Source: Lachnospiraceae bacterium (GTDB lineage: Bacteria; Bacillota_A; Clostridia; Lachnospirales; Lachnospiraceae). From it: a stretch of 11,029 nucleotides of DNA. The position numbers were made by a program, and so were the translations under genes. The stretch covers positions 1 through 11,029 of the forward strand of contig JAFWXB010000008.1 in NCBI GenBank assembly GCA_017523185.1, in the 5' to 3' direction. The notes beneath the pieces are model-generated. The model did no database searches. It saw nothing but the letters and a program-made list of their open reading frames with translations, and was not told where the DNA came from. Positions 1 through 7,305 of this stretch are shown piece after piece (positions within the stretch are counted from its first letter, which is position 1; every line of letters starts with the position of its first letter).

Positions 1-1
1 C

Positions 2-385
2 ATTGATGATAACACATATAATAAAATTAAGCTGACCTATGACAATGAAGAAACAGGGCAAAGAGAAGTCTATATTGCTCAAGATAGTTCGAATATCAAT
101 AAATGGGGAATTTTACAGCACTTTGATACGTTAGAAAAGGGCGAAAACGGACAAGCAAAAGCAAATGCACTACTTTCTCTATACAATAAAAAAACACGTA
201 ATTTGACGATTAGAAATGCCGTAGGAGATAATCGTGTACGTGCAGGAAGTTTAATTGTTGTAAATTTGGACCTTGGAGATGTGAAAGTAAAGAATTTTAT
301 GTTGGTAGAAAAGGTAAAGCATATTTATAAAGAGAATGAGCATTTGATGGATTTAACATTAAGAGGGTCAGAGTTTGTTGTATAA
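2..385 (+). CDS. XkdQ/YqbQ-like phage tail hub protein, C-terminal part
   Basis: The frame is open from the first bases of the window to a TAA at 383-385, so only the last 127 residues are present and the true start lies upstream. The visible part is rich in beta strands. It includes a segment with an EETGQRE stretch, a helix containing KANALLSLYNKK, and an ending of the type 'VEKVKHIYKENEHLMDLTLRG'. This pattern is typical of the C-terminus of XkdQ/YqbQ-type proteins, the baseplate hub component of contractile-tailed PBSX-like phages, where a late beta domain helps mount the tail spike. An internal ATG at 203 exists but is not the start, because homologous-looking sequence continues upstream in frame. 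The next gene follows after about 35 bases. The assignment relies on gene order as much as on the fragment. Confidence 0.72.
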   Translation: MDDNTYNKIKLTYDNEETGQREVYIAQDSSNINKWGILQHFDTLEKGENGQAKANALLSLYNKKTRNLTIRNAVGDNRVRAGSLIVVNLDLGDVKVKNFMLVEKVKHIYKENEHLMDLTLRGSEFVV

Positions 386-420
386 ATAAACAAAAAAACG
401 TATGAAAGAGGGTGGTTTCT

Positions 421-723
421 TTGGCTGATACGGTGGAATTGGTAAAACTCTTAAAAAAAGTTGCAATTGAAGCAATGGAAAGCAAAAAATTAACCAATGT
501 TGTATTTGGAAAAGTAGTATCTGTAAATCCCTTAAAAATCAATGTAGAACAGAAATTGCCATTAACAAAAGCACAACTTGTTTTAACAAGGAATGTGACA
601 AATTATAAAATAGATGGACTTAGTATCAGTAATGCCTTAAAAAAGGGTGATGAAGTCATTCTGATTCGTCAGCAAGGTGGACAAAAATATATTGTGATAG
701 ATAGAATTGGAGAAATGTTATGA
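421..723 (+). CDS. DUF2577 (XkdR-like) phage tail protein
   Basis: This small protein of about 100 residues starts with a helix (ADTVELVKLLKKVAIEAMESKK). A short beta domain follows, reading like an OB fold, with VVFGKVVSVNPLKINVEQKLPL and GDEVILIRQQGGQKYIVIDRIG. This is the layout of DUF2577/XkdR proteins, which sit between the hub (XkdQ) and the gp25-like wedge protein (XkdS) in PBSX-type tail operons. I chose the TTG at 421 as the start: an AGAGGGTGG ribosome site at 407-415 lies about 5 bases upstream. The in-frame GTG at 412 falls inside that ribosome site and is unlikely to be used. The stop codon overlaps the next ATG (ATGA at 720-723), which implies translational coupling. The exact structural role is inferred from context. 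Confidence 0.78.
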   Translation: MADTVELVKLLKKVAIEAMESKKLTNVVFGKVVSVNPLKINVEQKLPLTKAQLVLTRNVTNYKIDGLSISNALKKGDEVILIRQQGGQKYIVIDRIGEML

Positions 724-1124
724 TACCTTCCAATCTTGGATTTTTACAATCAGACTTTGAACAGGAAGAACAATCCGGAAAGACATATAAAATGCAATTA
801 GAGGGAAATACAGCTCAAGGATTGACAGATGGCATAGAAGCAGTAAAACAAGCAATTTTTCGTATTTTAAATACCGAAAGATATCAATATCTTATTTATT
901 CATGGAATTATGGTATTGAAACCTTAGACCTTTATGGACAACCGATTACCTATGTATGTCCGGAATTAGAACGAAGAATTGCAGAGGCTCTTTTGACAGA
1001 TACAAGAATCACAGAAGTAACGGATTTTGAGCATGATACCAGTACAAAAGGTGTCATTCATACAACATTTGTTGTACATACGATATATGGCGATATAAAA
1101 ACCGAAAAAGAGGTGAATATATAA
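720..1124 (+). CDS. DUF2634 (XkdS-like) baseplate wedge protein
   Basis: The 134-residue product has the hallmarks of DUF2634/XkdS, a family related to the T4 gp25-type baseplate wedge. It has a central helix reading GIEAVKQAIFRILNTERYQY (residues about 39-58), followed by the conserved SWNYGIETLDLYG segment. A later helix of the ELERRIAEALLTDTRI type precedes a final beta hairpin (THTTFVVHTIYGD-like). Such proteins are thought to anchor the sheath-baseplate junction in contractile tails. The start overlaps the preceding stop by four bases, and its own TAA shares a base with the next ATG (TAATG at 1122-1126), so it sits in a tightly coupled tail operon. Length is normal for the family and nothing appears broken. 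Confidence 0.85.
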   Translation: MIPSNLGFLQSDFEQEEQSGKTYKMQLEGNTAQGLTDGIEAVKQAIFRILNTERYQYLIYSWNYGIETLDLYGQPITYVCPELERRIAEALLTDTRITEVTDFEHDTSTKGVIHTTFVVHTIYGDIKTEKEVNI

Positions 1125-2326
1125 TGTACCAAGACCAAACATATGATGTCATTTTAAAACGAATGTTAGATAGAGTACCAAACAGTATAGATAAAAGAGA
1201 AAGCTCTTTGATTTGGGATACCTATAGTGCTACAGCTATCGAATTACAAATTTTGTATATTGAATTAGAAACTTTAATTGCAAATTCGTATGGAGATACT
1301 GCAGGTCGTGAATTTTTAATATTGCTATGTAAAGATAGAGGAATTGAACCGGAATCGGCAACCAATGCTATTTTATTGGGTGAATTTACACCAAAAACAA
1401 TTGATGTTCTTGGAAATCGTTTCAATATTGGAGATATGAATTATATTGTAACCGAAAAGATTGCAGATGGACAATATCAAGTACAATGTGAAACAACAGG
1501 AATCATTGGAAATCAGTATTTAGGTCAGATGATTCCGATTGAATATATTAACGGATTGGAAACAGCAACTTTAACAGAGTTACTGATTCCGGGAGAAGAT
1601 GAAGAAGATACCGAAGTATTGCGAAAACGCTATTTTGATTCTTTTAACGAACAAAATTTCGGAGGCAATCATGCTGATTATCTTGCAAAAGTTAGAGGTG
1701 TAGATGGTGTAGGAAATTGCAAAATAACAAGAGTATGGAATAGCGATATTTCTCCGAGTGATATGATACCTACAAATGCAGTTATAGATTGGTATGCAAC
1801 AATTATAGATTCTTTGGATGAAGAGGTTGCTTTATGGCTTTCTGCAGTTTATTCAGCTTCATTAGAAAAGAAATTAACGATTGGTGGAACTGTACTTGTA
1901 ACAATGGTGGATTCAGATGACTATGGAGAAGTTTCAGAAACTTTAATTAGTCGTGTACAAGAATTATTAGACCCTGAAAAAAGTGCAGGGGAAGGCTATG
2001 GATTAGCACCAATTGGACATGTCGTAAATGTAAAAAGTGCTATACCTGTAAAAATTTTTGTAACAGCAACCATTATATTTGAAAGTGGTTTTAGTTGGGA
2101 AAATCTTAGTGAAACTATTACAGAAACGATAGAACAATATTTATTTGAACTTCGAAAAGAATGGGCAGAAAGTAGTCAGTTGATTGTACGAATTAGTCAA
2201 ATAGAATCAAGAATACTGGGAATTAGAGGCGTAATGGATATTTCAGATACCAAAATAAATGAAAGTACAGATAATTTTATCTTAGGAGAATACGAAATTC
2301 CAATTGTTGGAGGAGTTTCTGAATGA
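1124..2326 (+). CDS. Baseplate J-like (XkdT) protein
   Basis: The 400-residue protein matches the Baseplate_J family (XkdT in PBSX, gpJ in P2), which builds the wedge ring of contractile-tail baseplates. The N-terminus (MYQDQTYDVILKRMLDRVP, then a KRESSLIWD motif near residue 25) is typical. So are the later GREFLILLCKDRGI region (about 62-75), the GTxxxGNR-like TPKTIDVLGNRFNIGD segment and the LRKRYFDSFNEQNFGGN-ADY motif (about 165-185). The middle carries GVGNCKITRVW, and the last third has the alternating beta/helix pattern expected for the J fold, ending IRGVMDISDTKIN. It overlaps both neighbours (TAATG upstream, ATGA at 2323-2326 downstream). Length is normal for the family. Confidence 0.93.
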   Translation: MYQDQTYDVILKRMLDRVPNSIDKRESSLIWDTYSATAIELQILYIELETLIANSYGDTAGREFLILLCKDRGIEPESATNAILLGEFTPKTIDVLGNRFNIGDMNYIVTEKIADGQYQVQCETTGIIGNQYLGQMIPIEYINGLETATLTELLIPGEDEEDTEVLRKRYFDSFNEQNFGGNHADYLAKVRGVDGVGNCKITRVWNSDISPSDMIPTNAVIDWYATIIDSLDEEVALWLSAVYSASLEKKLTIGGTVLVTMVDSDDYGEVSETLISRVQELLDPEKSAGEGYGLAPIGHVVNVKSAIPVKIFVTATIIFESGFSWENLSETITETIEQYLFELRKEWAESSQLIVRISQIESRILGIRGVMDISDTKINESTDNFILGEYEIPIVGGVSE

Positions 2327-3186
2327 TAAGAGAAGTAGAACTTATTGAGTATTTGCCAGAATTTATGCAGCAGTATAGAGAACCGGTTGTTGCACTTGCA
2401 GCAGAAAATCCCGAATTTGCAAATATATGGAATGCAGTTCATCATATTTTATATAATCATTTTCTTTTAACTGCAGATGAATATGGAATTTCCAGATTTG
2501 AAAAATTACTTGGTATCTATCCAAATCAGACAGACACATTAGAGATTCGTAGAACAAGAGTTAGAAATCGTTGGTTTAGTAAAATTCCTTATACTGTGAA
2601 AAGCTTAAGAGAAAAATTTGCTGAATTATTAGGTGGAGAAGACACTTTTTCTATTATATCGAATTTTGAACAAGGTTATGAGTTGTTATTGAAGGTATAT
2701 GCTTTAAAAACAGATAGTATAGCACAAGAAATTACACATATATTTCAAACAATGCTTCCAACAAATATGCAAAAATATGTAATTTATAGTGTTACATATC
2801 CTTTATATATGCAGATAATCGAAAAGATAGTAGATTCTGTTTTATTAAATAAACTAAACATTTATTTAACAGAAGAAACAGAAATAAAGTTATCTATTCC
2901 ATATGATTTGAGATTAAAAGAAAGTATAGATTTTATAAAAATATTAAATCAATTTTTGATATATACATCAGAACAGATAACATTTTCTCCAATGATAAAT
3001 ACAACAATCAATATAGATGAGCGTATGGATATAAATGATATGTCTATTCGAAATAATATGTTCATAAAAGAAAAATTGGAAGATGTTGTTGTTATATTAA
3101 ATAAAGATGAATGGTATCTTGATGGTACTTTTTCTTTAGATGGTACAAAACAGTTGGATTCAAAAATAGTAATGGAGGAAATATGA
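2323..3186 (+). CDS. DUF2313/YmfQ (XkdU-like) baseplate protein with extended C-terminus
   Basis: Residues 1-155 fit the YmfQ/DUF2313 family that follows baseplate J in Mu-, P2- and PBSX-like tail operons. Visible marks are LIEYLPEFMQQYREP, a buried helix ending LTADEYGISRFEKLLGI, and TLEIRRTRVRNRW followed by TVKSLREKFAELLGGEDTF. At 287 residues it is longer than the roughly 190 usual for the core family. Residues about 160-287 form an extension that is isoleucine/asparagine-rich and ends with a WYLDGTFSLDGTKQLDS motif; similar 'LDGxxxLDG' endings are common in clostridial phage versions. The extension is clearly more AT-rich than the first third of the gene (about 20-25% GC in sampled 60-base lines against 40% at 2341-2400), which suggests mosaic origin. 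It starts by ATGA overlap, and the stop overlaps the next start. Confidence 0.8.
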   Translation: MIREVELIEYLPEFMQQYREPVVALAAENPEFANIWNAVHHILYNHFLLTADEYGISRFEKLLGIYPNQTDTLEIRRTRVRNRWFSKIPYTVKSLREKFAELLGGEDTFSIISNFEQGYELLLKVYALKTDSIAQEITHIFQTMLPTNMQKYVIYSVTYPLYMQIIEKIVDSVLLNKLNIYLTEETEIKLSIPYDLRLKESIDFIKILNQFLIYTSEQITFSPMINTTINIDERMDINDMSIRNNMFIKEKLEDVVVILNKDEWYLDGTFSLDGTKQLDSKIVMEEI

Positions 3187-3566
3187 TGACAAATGCAATT
3201 ATTACAGTTACAGCTAGAAATAAAATGCTTAGAGCAAGAGCTGGAGAGATTAATTTGCCTAAAATTGTAGGATTTGTTTTTGGAAATGGTGGTGTAGACG
3301 AAAATGGAGCAGTATTAACTCCACCGGAAGAACAAACTGCACTCAAAGGCGAGCTTTTAAGAAAAGAAATTGACAGTTATACATTTGTATCTTCAACAAA
3401 ATGTATGTATGAATGTACATTACAACCAAGTGAACTTGTAGGAGAAAATATTAGTGAAATAGCACTTTATGATGAAGATGGTGACCTTGTTGCAATTAAA
3501 AACTTTATGGCAAAAGGCAAAGATTCTGATTTAGAGATGAAATTCCAAATGAATGATGAATTTTAG
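3183..3566 (+). CDS. Tail-collar-fibre-like small phage tail protein
   Basis: The 127-residue protein starts TNAIITVTARNKMLRARAGE. It continues with LPKIVGFVFGNGG, PPEEQTALKGELLRKEI, a CTLQPSELVGENISEIALYDEDGDLVA stretch and a final NFMAKGKDSDLEMKFQ beta strand. This is the pattern of the N-terminal domain of phage tail-collar fibre proteins (DUF3751-like), here as a free-standing short protein. It may form the attachment socket for the long fibre encoded next. Two tandem ATGs (3183 and 3186) follow a GGAGG at 3174-3178. The first overlaps the upstream stop, while the second has the better 7-base spacing, so either may be used. The function is inferred from family resemblance and from position between YmfQ and the fibre. 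Confidence 0.7.
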   Translation: MMTNAIITVTARNKMLRARAGEINLPKIVGFVFGNGGVDENGAVLTPPEEQTALKGELLRKEIDSYTFVSSTKCMYECTLQPSELVGENISEIALYDEDGDLVAIKNFMAKGKDSDLEMKFQMNDEF

Positions 3567-3580
3567 AATGGGGGAATAGT

Positions 3581-5422
3581 ATGGCAAACTTTGAAATCTC
3601 TGACGAATTGGAATTTAGTGAGGAGATAAGAAAACTTGAATCTACTGACCGTGCTCATGCAGATATATTTAATGAAGTTATTGGAAAAGTATTTGAAAAT
3701 ACTGTTTCAAATAGAAATGCTATACAGCTTGCAGAAATTCAGACAACTACATCTAAGATTTTAAACAGAAGCAAAGAAGGTGGCTTAAGGTTTAACAAGA
3801 TATTAGGTAAGAGTGAGCAGAAAACATTTTCTTGGATTGGAAAAAATTTGTTAAATACCAATCATCTTGTAGAAGAAACAATTAATGAAGTAACATTTAC
3901 TCCTATAAAAGATGAAAATGGTTTTTTGGAATATATTAATGTAAATGGAACTGCTAGTAATGATGCAATTTTTCCTTTAAATGATGATTATTTTAGAGTG
4001 ATTGGTGGACAAAAATATATTATAAATGGCTGTCCAACTGGTGGAGCTTCAAATACATACTGGATTCAAAGCACTGGGACAACGGCTGGACCAAGTGGAA
4101 CAACAGGCGATAGTGGTAGTAATACAAGCCCTTTTTATTTTGGTACGGATGGGGCAGGAATTAAATTTGCAATAGTAATAAAAAATGGAATAACAGTTTC
4201 TAATCTTAAATTTTATCCTATGTTGCGTATGGCAGAAATAGAAGATGGTAGTTATGAACCATATTGTGGTGGTTCTCCTGTACCAAATCCGATTTATCAA
4301 TCAGAACTGAAAGAAGTTGTAATCAGAGGGATTAAGACGGTTGGGAAGAATTTTTTTAATATTCATTCGGAACCAATTTACAGTAAAGGTGTTAATATAG
4401 TTGTGAATGATGAAAATATTTCTTTAATTGTAACAGGATTAAGTTTATTTGCACAAATTTATTTTGAATTTGATAAAAATTTAGCAGGGAAAACTATTGT
4501 TTTTTCGGTTGAAGATATTATTGCAAAAACAAATGCAACTATATCTTCTGATAATTGTCCGAGAATATACATGTATTATGAAGTTGATGGAAAAGAATAT
4601 CACTCTTCCATTTTTTATACAAGTAGTACAAAAAATAAAGCTATCACGATTCCAAAAGAAGCTATAAACATCAGATTCGTATTGAGAGCATTTCAATCAG
4701 CAGATGGATATGCCATTGGAGATGTTATTACGTTTGTTAAACCACAAATTGAAATCGGAAGTTCGTATACTGGATATGCTCCATATCAAGAATCCATAAT
4801 AGAATTTTCTTCCCCAATCACCTTGCGAGGAATTGGAGATGTGAGAGATGTGCTTGGACGAAATGAGATTGAGAGAAGTATTAAGCGAGTTGTGTTTGAT
4901 GGTAATGAAAATTGGAGTTCACAATCTAGTTCATTTTTGAACAAATTAGTATTTAATACTAACATAGAATCAGTTCCAAATCGTACTACTAATAGTGTAG
5001 GTAGTGGATTGTGTAATTATTTCAAATGGAATAATGCAGCTAATGATGTAGCAAATACTGTTAGATTTACGAATGGTTCTACTAACACAATTTGGTTTTA
5101 CCCATCAAGTTTCAAAACTATTGACGAATGGAAATCATGGCTTACTGAAAAATATGAAAGTGGAAATCCTGTAACTTTAGATTATGTCTTAGCAGAATCC
5201 GAATACGAAGAATTACCTATCGTAGACAAAATAGCCTTAAATTCTCTCGAAACATTCGATAATGTTACATACATAACAGTTGATTCAGAAATAGAGCCTG
5301 ATACAGAGGTAGATTTTGGCACATCTAAAAATAGTGCGTATACCTTGCAAGGATTGAATATTGCCGAAAGAACGGAGTTGTATGCAAAGAATATTGTCAA
5401 TGGAAATGAGGTGGAATATTAA
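3581..5422 (+). CDS. Phage tail fibre / receptor-binding protein with two lectin-like modules
   Basis: The 613-residue protein begins with a helical segment (residues 8-65, SEEIRKLESTDRAHADIFNE onward) likely to trimerise or attach to the baseplate. Two related beta modules follow. Module 1 begins GKNLLN (about 87) and ends FYPMLRMAEIEDGSYEPY (211-228). Module 2 begins GKNFFN (about 255) and ends FVKPQIEIGSSYTGYAPY (385-402). This 'GKNLFD...EIGxxxTxYEPY' frame is common in Firmicutes phage fibres with carbohydrate-binding-like jelly rolls. The C-terminal part carries LRGIGDVRDVLGRNEIERS, a VVFDGNENW motif (about 437-445) and NPVTLDYVLAESEYEELP, which are also typical of such fibres. A glycine/threonine/serine-rich loop lies at residues 153-183. 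The ribosome site is GGGGG at 3570-3574. The role is probably host receptor binding; the ligand cannot be read from sequence. Confidence 0.82.
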   Translation: MANFEISDELEFSEEIRKLESTDRAHADIFNEVIGKVFENTVSNRNAIQLAEIQTTTSKILNRSKEGGLRFNKILGKSEQKTFSWIGKNLLNTNHLVEETINEVTFTPIKDENGFLEYINVNGTASNDAIFPLNDDYFRVIGGQKYIINGCPTGGASNTYWIQSTGTTAGPSGTTGDSGSNTSPFYFGTDGAGIKFAIVIKNGITVSNLKFYPMLRMAEIEDGSYEPYCGGSPVPNPIYQSELKEVVIRGIKTVGKNFFNIHSEPIYSKGVNIVVNDENISLIVTGLSLFAQIYFEFDKNLAGKTIVFSVEDIIAKTNATISSDNCPRIYMYYEVDGKEYHSSIFYTSSTKNKAITIPKEAINIRFVLRAFQSADGYAIGDVITFVKPQIEIGSSYTGYAPYQESIIEFSSPITLRGIGDVRDVLGRNEIERSIKRVVFDGNENWSSQSSSFLNKLVFNTNIESVPNRTTNSVGSGLCNYFKWNNAANDVANTVRFTNGSTNTIWFYPSSFKTIDEWKSWLTEKYESGNPVTLDYVLAESEYEELPIVDKIALNSLETFDNVTYITVDSEIEPDTEVDFGTSKNSAYTLQGLNIAERTELYAKNIVNGNEVEY

Positions 5423-6963
5423 TGAATGTATTGATTGATGAATCCACCTTAACTAGAATTGCTAACGCTATTCGTGAAGCGTTGAGTAATGAAAATAAAA
5501 TGAAGATGTCAGAGGTGGCTACGAAGATTGAGGAAATTGTAGCTGCACGAGATTCTTTCAAAGAGCAGTATAACTATTATTGGAAAGAATCATATGATGG
5601 AAAACACACCATAATAGATGCTATTGTTGATAATGGTGGAGATGATATGAAGATATCGACAGCAACGACTTTTGAAATGCTAGCAGATAAAATTAGCACA
5701 GTTGCTTCAAGGAATTATAATGCAGGGGTTACAGATACGAAAGTTGGAACAGCAACAGCAGAAGATGTATTGGCAGGAAAAACATTTACTAATGCCAATG
5801 GTGTTGGATTGGTTGGCACTATGACAAACAATGAAGCGAAGACTGTTTCATTAAATTGTAGCGAAAACTACACAATTCCAAAAGGCTACCACGACGGAAA
5901 TGGTATTGTAAAAGCAAATACATTATCAAGTCAAACAATAGGAACTGCCACATCAGCAGATATTTTAGAGGGAAAGACAGCATGGGTTGGTGGAACTAAA
6001 CATACTGGAACAAAAAAAGATTGTCCGAATGGAACGAAGTGGGGCAGTTCTTACAGCATATCTGGTGGTATTGTAAATGCGATATGTAATGCTAATGGTC
6101 GTTGGGTTATCGGACAAAATGCAAGAATATCGTATTCTGATGATGGTAAAACTTGGAATAATAGTGGAGTTAGTACTGAAACTGTAAAATGTGTATGTAA
6201 TGCTAATGATATTTGGCTTGCAACAAGCACTTATAATGGCTTATGGTATTCAACTGATGGCAAAACATGGAGTAAAGTTTGTACAGAAAAGTTTAATAAA
6301 GTATATAACGCTAATGGTCTTTGGGTGGCGTTAAGTAGTGCTAATAAAGGACTATGGTATTCGAATGATGGTATTACGTGGAATCAAAGTAATGTTACTA
6401 ATGGTTATTTTTATTCTATATATTATAGTAATAACCTTTGGGTAGTTGGTGGTAATAATGTTAAAGGCTTATGGTATTCAACTGATGGCAAAACATGGAA
6501 TCAAAGTAATGTTGTTAATGAAGAAATAAAAACTATATGTTGTTTTAACGGAGTTTGGGTTGCAGGTTCTACAAAAACAAATCATACATCTGGACTATGG
6601 TATTCGAATGATGGTATTACATGGACAATAATTGATAATGGAATAATTGTACAATCGCTATGTAAAGCTAATGGAATTTTGGTAGCTGGTTCTTATGGCA
6701 AAGGACTATGGTATTCGAATGATGGTATTACATGGAATCAAAGTAATGTTAAATCTTATCAGTTTACGGTCATATACAACGCAAATGGAATTTGGATTGC
6801 AGGTGGTTATTCATGTGGTTTATGGTATTCAACTGATGGTCAGGAATGGAATCGAAGTGATAACACAGTTAATACAATACAAGATATACATAATGCGAAT
6901 GGTCTTTGGATTGCATCCACAGATAATGGAGCAGTATTATATTCTCTATCATCAGCAATATAG
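5422..6963 (+). CDS. Phage tail protein with C-terminal Asp-box beta-propeller
   Basis: The 513-residue protein has three parts. Residues 1-105 are a helical N-terminus (IDESTLTRIANAIREAL, SEVATKIEEIV) of the type found in clostridial phage tail proteins. Residues about 108-200 hold two copies of a GTAT-x-x-D-[VI]-L-x-GKT...G-x-x-GT module (starting V108 and I173). Residues about 210-513 form a propeller with seven Asp-box motifs (S-x-D-G-x-x-W) at S239, S277, S314, S353, S395, S432 and S470. These are spaced 37-42 residues apart, each preceded by an 'ANGxWxxG' strand. An eighth such strand closes the chain, followed by only a short ending (VLYSLSSAI). Asp-boxes mark sialidase/BNR-type propellers, but catalytic residues cannot be assigned here, so binding is likelier than catalysis. 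The ribosome site is GAGGTGG at 5408-5414, and the start overlaps the preceding stop by one base. Confidence 0.85.
   Translation: MNVLIDESTLTRIANAIREALSNENKMKMSEVATKIEEIVAARDSFKEQYNYYWKESYDGKHTIIDAIVDNGGDDMKISTATTFEMLADKISTVASRNYNAGVTDTKVGTATAEDVLAGKTFTNANGVGLVGTMTNNEAKTVSLNCSENYTIPKGYHDGNGIVKANTLSSQTIGTATSADILEGKTAWVGGTKHTGTKKDCPNGTKWGSSYSISGGIVNAICNANGRWVIGQNARISYSDDGKTWNNSGVSTETVKCVCNANDIWLATSTYNGLWYSTDGKTWSKVCTEKFNKVYNANGLWVALSSANKGLWYSNDGITWNQSNVTNGYFYSIYYSNNLWVVGGNNVKGLWYSTDGKTWNQSNVVNEEIKTICCFNGVWVAGSTKTNHTSGLWYSNDGITWTIIDNGIIVQSLCKANGILVAGSYGKGLWYSNDGITWNQSNVKSYQFTVIYNANGIWIAGGYSCGLWYSTDGQEWNRSDNTVNTIQDIHNANGLWIASTDNGAVLYSLSSAI
6238..6849 (+). repeat. Near-identical DNA repeats encoding the Asp-box blades
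   Basis: Six repeat cores of 33-48 bases lie inside the propeller gene, starting at 6238, 6349, 6466, 6592, 6703 and 6817. Two sub-types are visible. Type A (GLWYSNDGITW) occurs at 6349, 6592 and 6703; the segments 6346-6396 and 6700-6750 match in 50 of 51 bases. Type B (GLWYSTDGKTW) occurs at 6238 and 6466, where the first 34 bases are identical, and in diverged form at 6817. A more degenerate first copy ends at 6156. Such DNA-level identity between blades suggests recent duplication or gene conversion. Confidence 0.88.
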
Positions 6964-6977
6964 AAATGAGGTGAATC

Positions 6978-7250
6978 ATGGTAATTACATCTGACACAAT
7001 AATAGTAACTGCTTCTTTGGTTACTGCAATGATTACAATAGGGGGGATTGCCTTGGCTATCGTGCGTTGGGTATTTCGTCAACAAGAGCAGGATAAGGAT
7101 ATTAAAAATATGAAAGAAGAACAATGTTTATTAACCTATGGAGTGCGTGCTTGTTTGGACGGATTGGAGCAAATGGGGGCAAATCATACAGTTACAGAAG
7201 CAAAAAATAAGATAGATGAACATTTGAATCAAAAAGCACACGATATGTAA
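6978..7250 (+). CDS. Small one-span membrane protein of the phage lysis region
   Basis: The 90-residue protein has an N-terminal hydrophobic segment (residues about 8-30, IIVTASLVTAMITIGGIALAI), then a basic/polar stretch with RQQEQDKDIKNMKEEQ that may be coiled coil. A conserved-looking CLLTYGVRACLDGLEQMG segment follows, and it ends HLNQKAHDM. Proteins of this appearance are frequent just before the lysis genes in Lachnospiraceae prophages. They are hard to name, and database labels for them are unreliable. By position it corresponds to XhlA of PBSX, which has a helical part and one membrane span, though the order of span and helix is reversed here. It may be an accessory holin. The ribosome site GAGGTG is at 6968-6973. 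A terminator hairpin overlaps its stop codon. Confidence 0.7.
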   Translation: MVITSDTIIVTASLVTAMITIGGIALAIVRWVFRQQEQDKDIKNMKEEQCLLTYGVRACLDGLEQMGANHTVTEAKNKIDEHLNQKAHDM

Positions 7251-7289
7251 AAAGTGAGTTTCTATAAAAAGGAACTCACTTTTTCTTTA
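7249..7289 (+). terminator. Rho-independent terminator after the membrane-protein gene
   Basis: A perfect 12-bp inverted repeat (AAAAAGTGAGTT at 7249-7260 and AACTCACTTTTT at 7273-7284) with a 12-base loop is followed by CTTT. The hairpin starts inside the TAA stop of the upstream gene. The centre of the stem has a GTGAG/CTCAC core, and the T-run supports termination on the + strand. The A-run on the left arm could also give termination in the reverse direction. Confidence 0.82.
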
Positions 7290-7305
7290 TGAAAGGATGA
7301 TTAAA

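Noticed and set aside
203..385. Stand-alone 60-residue gene starting at 203
   Set aside because: The same frame is open back to the window edge and reads as continuous XkdQ-like protein, with no ribosome site before 203.
6238..6849. CRISPR-like array (repeats of about 34-50 bases at similar spacing)
   Set aside because: The repeats and spacers are all in frame, encode propeller blades, and the spacings differ (111-126 bases).
5422..6963. Diversity-generating retroelement target in the tail protein
   Set aside because: No reverse transcriptase or template repeat is visible, and the variation between repeats is not concentrated at adenine positions in a C-terminal lectin fold.
5422..6963. Active sialidase call for the Asp-box protein
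   Set aside because: Asp-boxes are structural and occur in many propellers. No arginine triad or nucleophile pattern could be assigned.
6695..6994. Open frame of 99 codons in another frame over the propeller repeats
   Set aside because: It lies fully within the repeat region of the propeller gene, has no ribosome site, and is open only because the repeated DNA lacks stops in that frame.
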